From: JAYSRU01 sp043720875
Lineage (GTDB): Bacteria; Bacteroidota; Bacteroidia; Flavobacteriales_D; Crocinitomicaceae
Direction of reading: 5' to 3'
DNA length: 24,229 nucleotides
Assembly (NCBI GenBank): GCA_043720875.1
Contig: JAYSRU010000246.1
Coordinates: forward strand, 1-24,229
Each line of letters starts with the position of its first letter. Positions within the stretch are counted from its first letter, which is position 1. Both the position numbers and the translations under genes were made by a program. The notes beneath the pieces were generated by a model. It saw only the letters and a program-made list of their open reading frames with translations, did not search any database and had not been told where the DNA came from. Shown piece after piece: positions 22,585 to 24,229 of this stretch.

Positions 22585-24229
22585 GATCAGATTCGTACGT
22601 TTTCTTTCGCTTACCCAACTGCATTAATTCTGCATTGAGGTTTGGAGATTCTAATGACTCACACGTGGAAAAAAATTGTAAACCAAACATAAAAATTGCG
22701 ATAGGCAGCATTAAAATAATGAAGATCATATAGACTAACATTCTTAGACAATTGGTAATTAAATAACTATCCAAATGCGCCAATTTACACAAGCGCTCTA
22801 CTTGACTACATATCGCATCCAATAAATCTGTATTTCCGGTCAATATTCCAAACACTTGTGAAACTGCAATCGGCTGCATGAAAAAGAAATACAGCACCAC
22901 CAGAATTAATGTCAACAACATCCCTTCTCCATAATTCACTTTTAGAAACGTTCCATTCTTGGATGATAGCTTATAATTCATGTGTCTTTTAAGTGCTATT
23001 GTGGTTGCCAAAATTACTGGAATCGGGAGCAGCAGTACATTGATCCAAAACATCAATCCGCCAGAAAAAGCCAACAATGGAATGGTAAGACAAAAAACGA
23101 GCATCAACCCACCAATATGTTTAATGAAATACCGAAAGTATGAAAGTTGTTTATCGGTAACCAATTGGTAAAAACAGGTCAAAAATAAGTTAGACATGGC
23201 CAACATGAATACGATTGAAATAGGAAGATCCACCCAGTGATTAAAGCCAAACCCGCTGAAACCAAGCATCAAATCATACCAATCATAGCCATGAAAATAT
23301 TGAAATAATTGCGGGTTAAACGTGTATTGCAATAGGACACAGCTAATTAACACCGGCACCGTGGTCAAGCTATTAATCTTCATAATGTGCCAAATGTTAT
23401 TGGCATAAACACGCAAACTATCCGAAACAATTTGACCCGAATTACGCAATTTGAACAAGACTGGGTTTTTCTTTTTTCTGATCGAAGGCAAATATTCTTC
23501 TTTTAATTTTTCCGGATATTTTCGAGCAATAAGTATGGGATAAATTACAAAATAAAAAAGAATGATCCCAAATGAAACAAGAATAATTGCCCACTTACTC
23601 CAATTCGGAAAATCTTGGTAATTCGCCGTTGCATAACTTTCTAACCAACCGGCTGTAATTAAAAATGGAACAATGCTTAATACAATTTTCACCCCACGTT
23701 TTGCTCCTATTTGAAGCGCTTCAAACCGAGAAAAACTACCCGGAAACAACCAGGCATTACCCATTGCAAAACCGGCAGCTCCAGCAATAACAATACTACT
23801 AATTTCGAAAGCACCGTGAATCCAAATTCCTAAAAAGGTAGCGATTCCGAGCCCTTTGGTTACGAAAAACCCTTGAAAAACCCCTACCATGATTCCGTTA
23901 GTCATCATCAAATAATGCGTTCCAAAAGTAAACGTGATTCCCAAAATAAACATCAAGAAACTCACCCGAATATTGTTCGTTGTTATTGTGATGAACATGG
24001 TCAGTCGATCTTGACTTTCATAAATTGCTAAGGGATCGCCTTTGGCAATATTTTCAACAGTCTCACCTACATAACCAGAAGACAAAAATGTTTTGGCATA
24101 GTCTGGATACATTTGAGTGGTAACAAAACCTATAGTTCCCCAGATCAAAAATATGACTAAACTGAACATTAGATTTTTGCGTGATCGATAAATTTCTAAG
24201 GGTAAGGAAATGCGCCAAACGTCCAAAAA
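22571..24229 (-). CDS. SpoIIM-family membrane protein with multi-helix C-terminal extension (5'-truncated by window)
   Basis: Integral membrane protein, 552 codons visible, with the frame open to the right edge. The TTG at 24226 is not a real start, because family members carry about 90 more N-terminal residues. The SpoIIM core runs to about visible residue 240, with LPLEIYRSRKN, SFLMFILGITFTFGTHYLM, GVFQGFFVTKGLG and IHGAFEISSIVIAGAAG. After a charged linker (SIRKKKN) comes a second part starting RNSGQIVSDSLRVYANN, with about five or six further helices. This resembles a separate membrane gene I recall from related clusters, suggesting a fusion. SpoIIM here does not imply sporulation. In related genomes an RDD-family gene often lies upstream, outside this window. 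Confidence 0.88.
   Translation of the reverse strand, partial: FLDVWRISLPLEIYRSRKNLMFSLVIFLIWGTIGFVTTQMYPDYAKTFLSSGYVGETVENIAKGDPLAIYESQDRLTMFITITTNNIRVSFLMFILGITFTFGTHYLMMTNGIMVGVFQGFFVTKGLGIATFLGIWIHGAFEISSIVIAGAAGFAMGNAWLFPGSFSRFEALQIGAKRGVKIVLSIVPFLITAGWLESYATANYQDFPNWSKWAIILVSFGIILFYFVIYPILIARKYPEKLKEEYLPSIRKKKNPVLFKLRNSGQIVSDSLRVYANNIWHIMKINSLTTVPVLISCVLLQYTFNPQLFQYFHGYDWYDLMLGFSGFGFNHWVDLPISIVFMLAMSNLFLTCFYQLVTDKQLSYFRYFIKHIGGLMLVFCLTIPLLAFSGGLMFWINVLLLPIPVILATTIALKRHMNYKLSSKNGTFLKVNYGEGMLLTLILVVLYFFFMQPIAVSQVFGILTGNTDLLDAICSQVERLCKLAHLDSYLITNCLRMLVYMIFIILMLPIAIFMFGLQFFSTCESLESPNLNAELMQLGKRKKTYESDLDYE

Noticed and set aside
22571..24229. Evidence of sporulation from the SpoIIM homology
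   Set aside because: SpoIIM-domain proteins are widespread in non-sporulating Bacteroidota next to MoxR genes, and no other sporulation gene is present.

Overview
The window looks like a chromosomal segment of an AT-rich Bacteroidota, most likely Flavobacteriales; a Crocinitomicaceae/Fluviicola-like origin is only a guess. The support is a type IX secretion (T9SS) sorting domain, Bacteroidota-specific families (CCC-motif membrane proteins, DUF4350, a surface-protein C-terminus), the F-type ATPase order B-E-F-H-A-G, starts preceded by A-rich leaders rather than Shine-Dalgarno sites, and several exact TAnnTTTG promoter elements. No tRNA, rRNA, CRISPR array or insertion sequence was found. No gene-free stretch exceeds 300 bases.

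Layout. (1) 1-4555, plus strand: F1Fo ATP synthase genes atpB (5' end cut by the window), atpE, atpF, atpH, atpA, atpG. Beta (atpD) and epsilon (atpC) are absent here. A hairpin follows atpE, and a textbook terminator-like hairpin sits directly before atpG. A shared terminator separates atpG from the convergent rlmN. (2) 4629-5699, minus: rlmN. (3) 5850-11314, plus: an accessory cell-surface island. It holds a surface protein whose signal-peptide region is out of frame across a CTTCG repeat (candidate phase variation), a PKD-like lipoprotein, a 1009-aa T9SS cargo protein of unknown function, and a small lipoprotein. (4) 11351-15903, minus: a mechanosensitive channel, DNA primase with three of four zinc ligands replaced, a MORN-like lipoprotein and a long-chain polyprenyl diphosphate synthase, probably one transcript starting at the synthase. 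(5) 15997-24229, minus: nine tightly packed genes. These are a SpoIIM-family membrane protein with a large C-terminal extension (5' end cut), DUF4129, DUF4350 with an added membrane/beta module, MoxR ATPase, DUF58, a four-helix membrane protein, two tandem CCC-motif proteins and DUF2752.

How they work together. The atp genes build the ion-driven ATP synthase, and the hairpins may help set subunit ratios. The SpoIIM-DUF4129-DUF4350-MoxR-DUF58 set is a recurring Bacteroidota neighbourhood in which a MoxR AAA+ ATPase and a VWA-like DUF58 protein probably act on membrane partners; its biological role is not established. The small membrane genes after it are probably co-transcribed, and three of them share an N-terminal M(S/E)D(L/I)ID peptide. 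The best candidates for something undescribed are the repeat-controlled surface gene with its repeat-flanked promoter, and the fused membrane proteins and N-terminal tags of the MoxR cluster.
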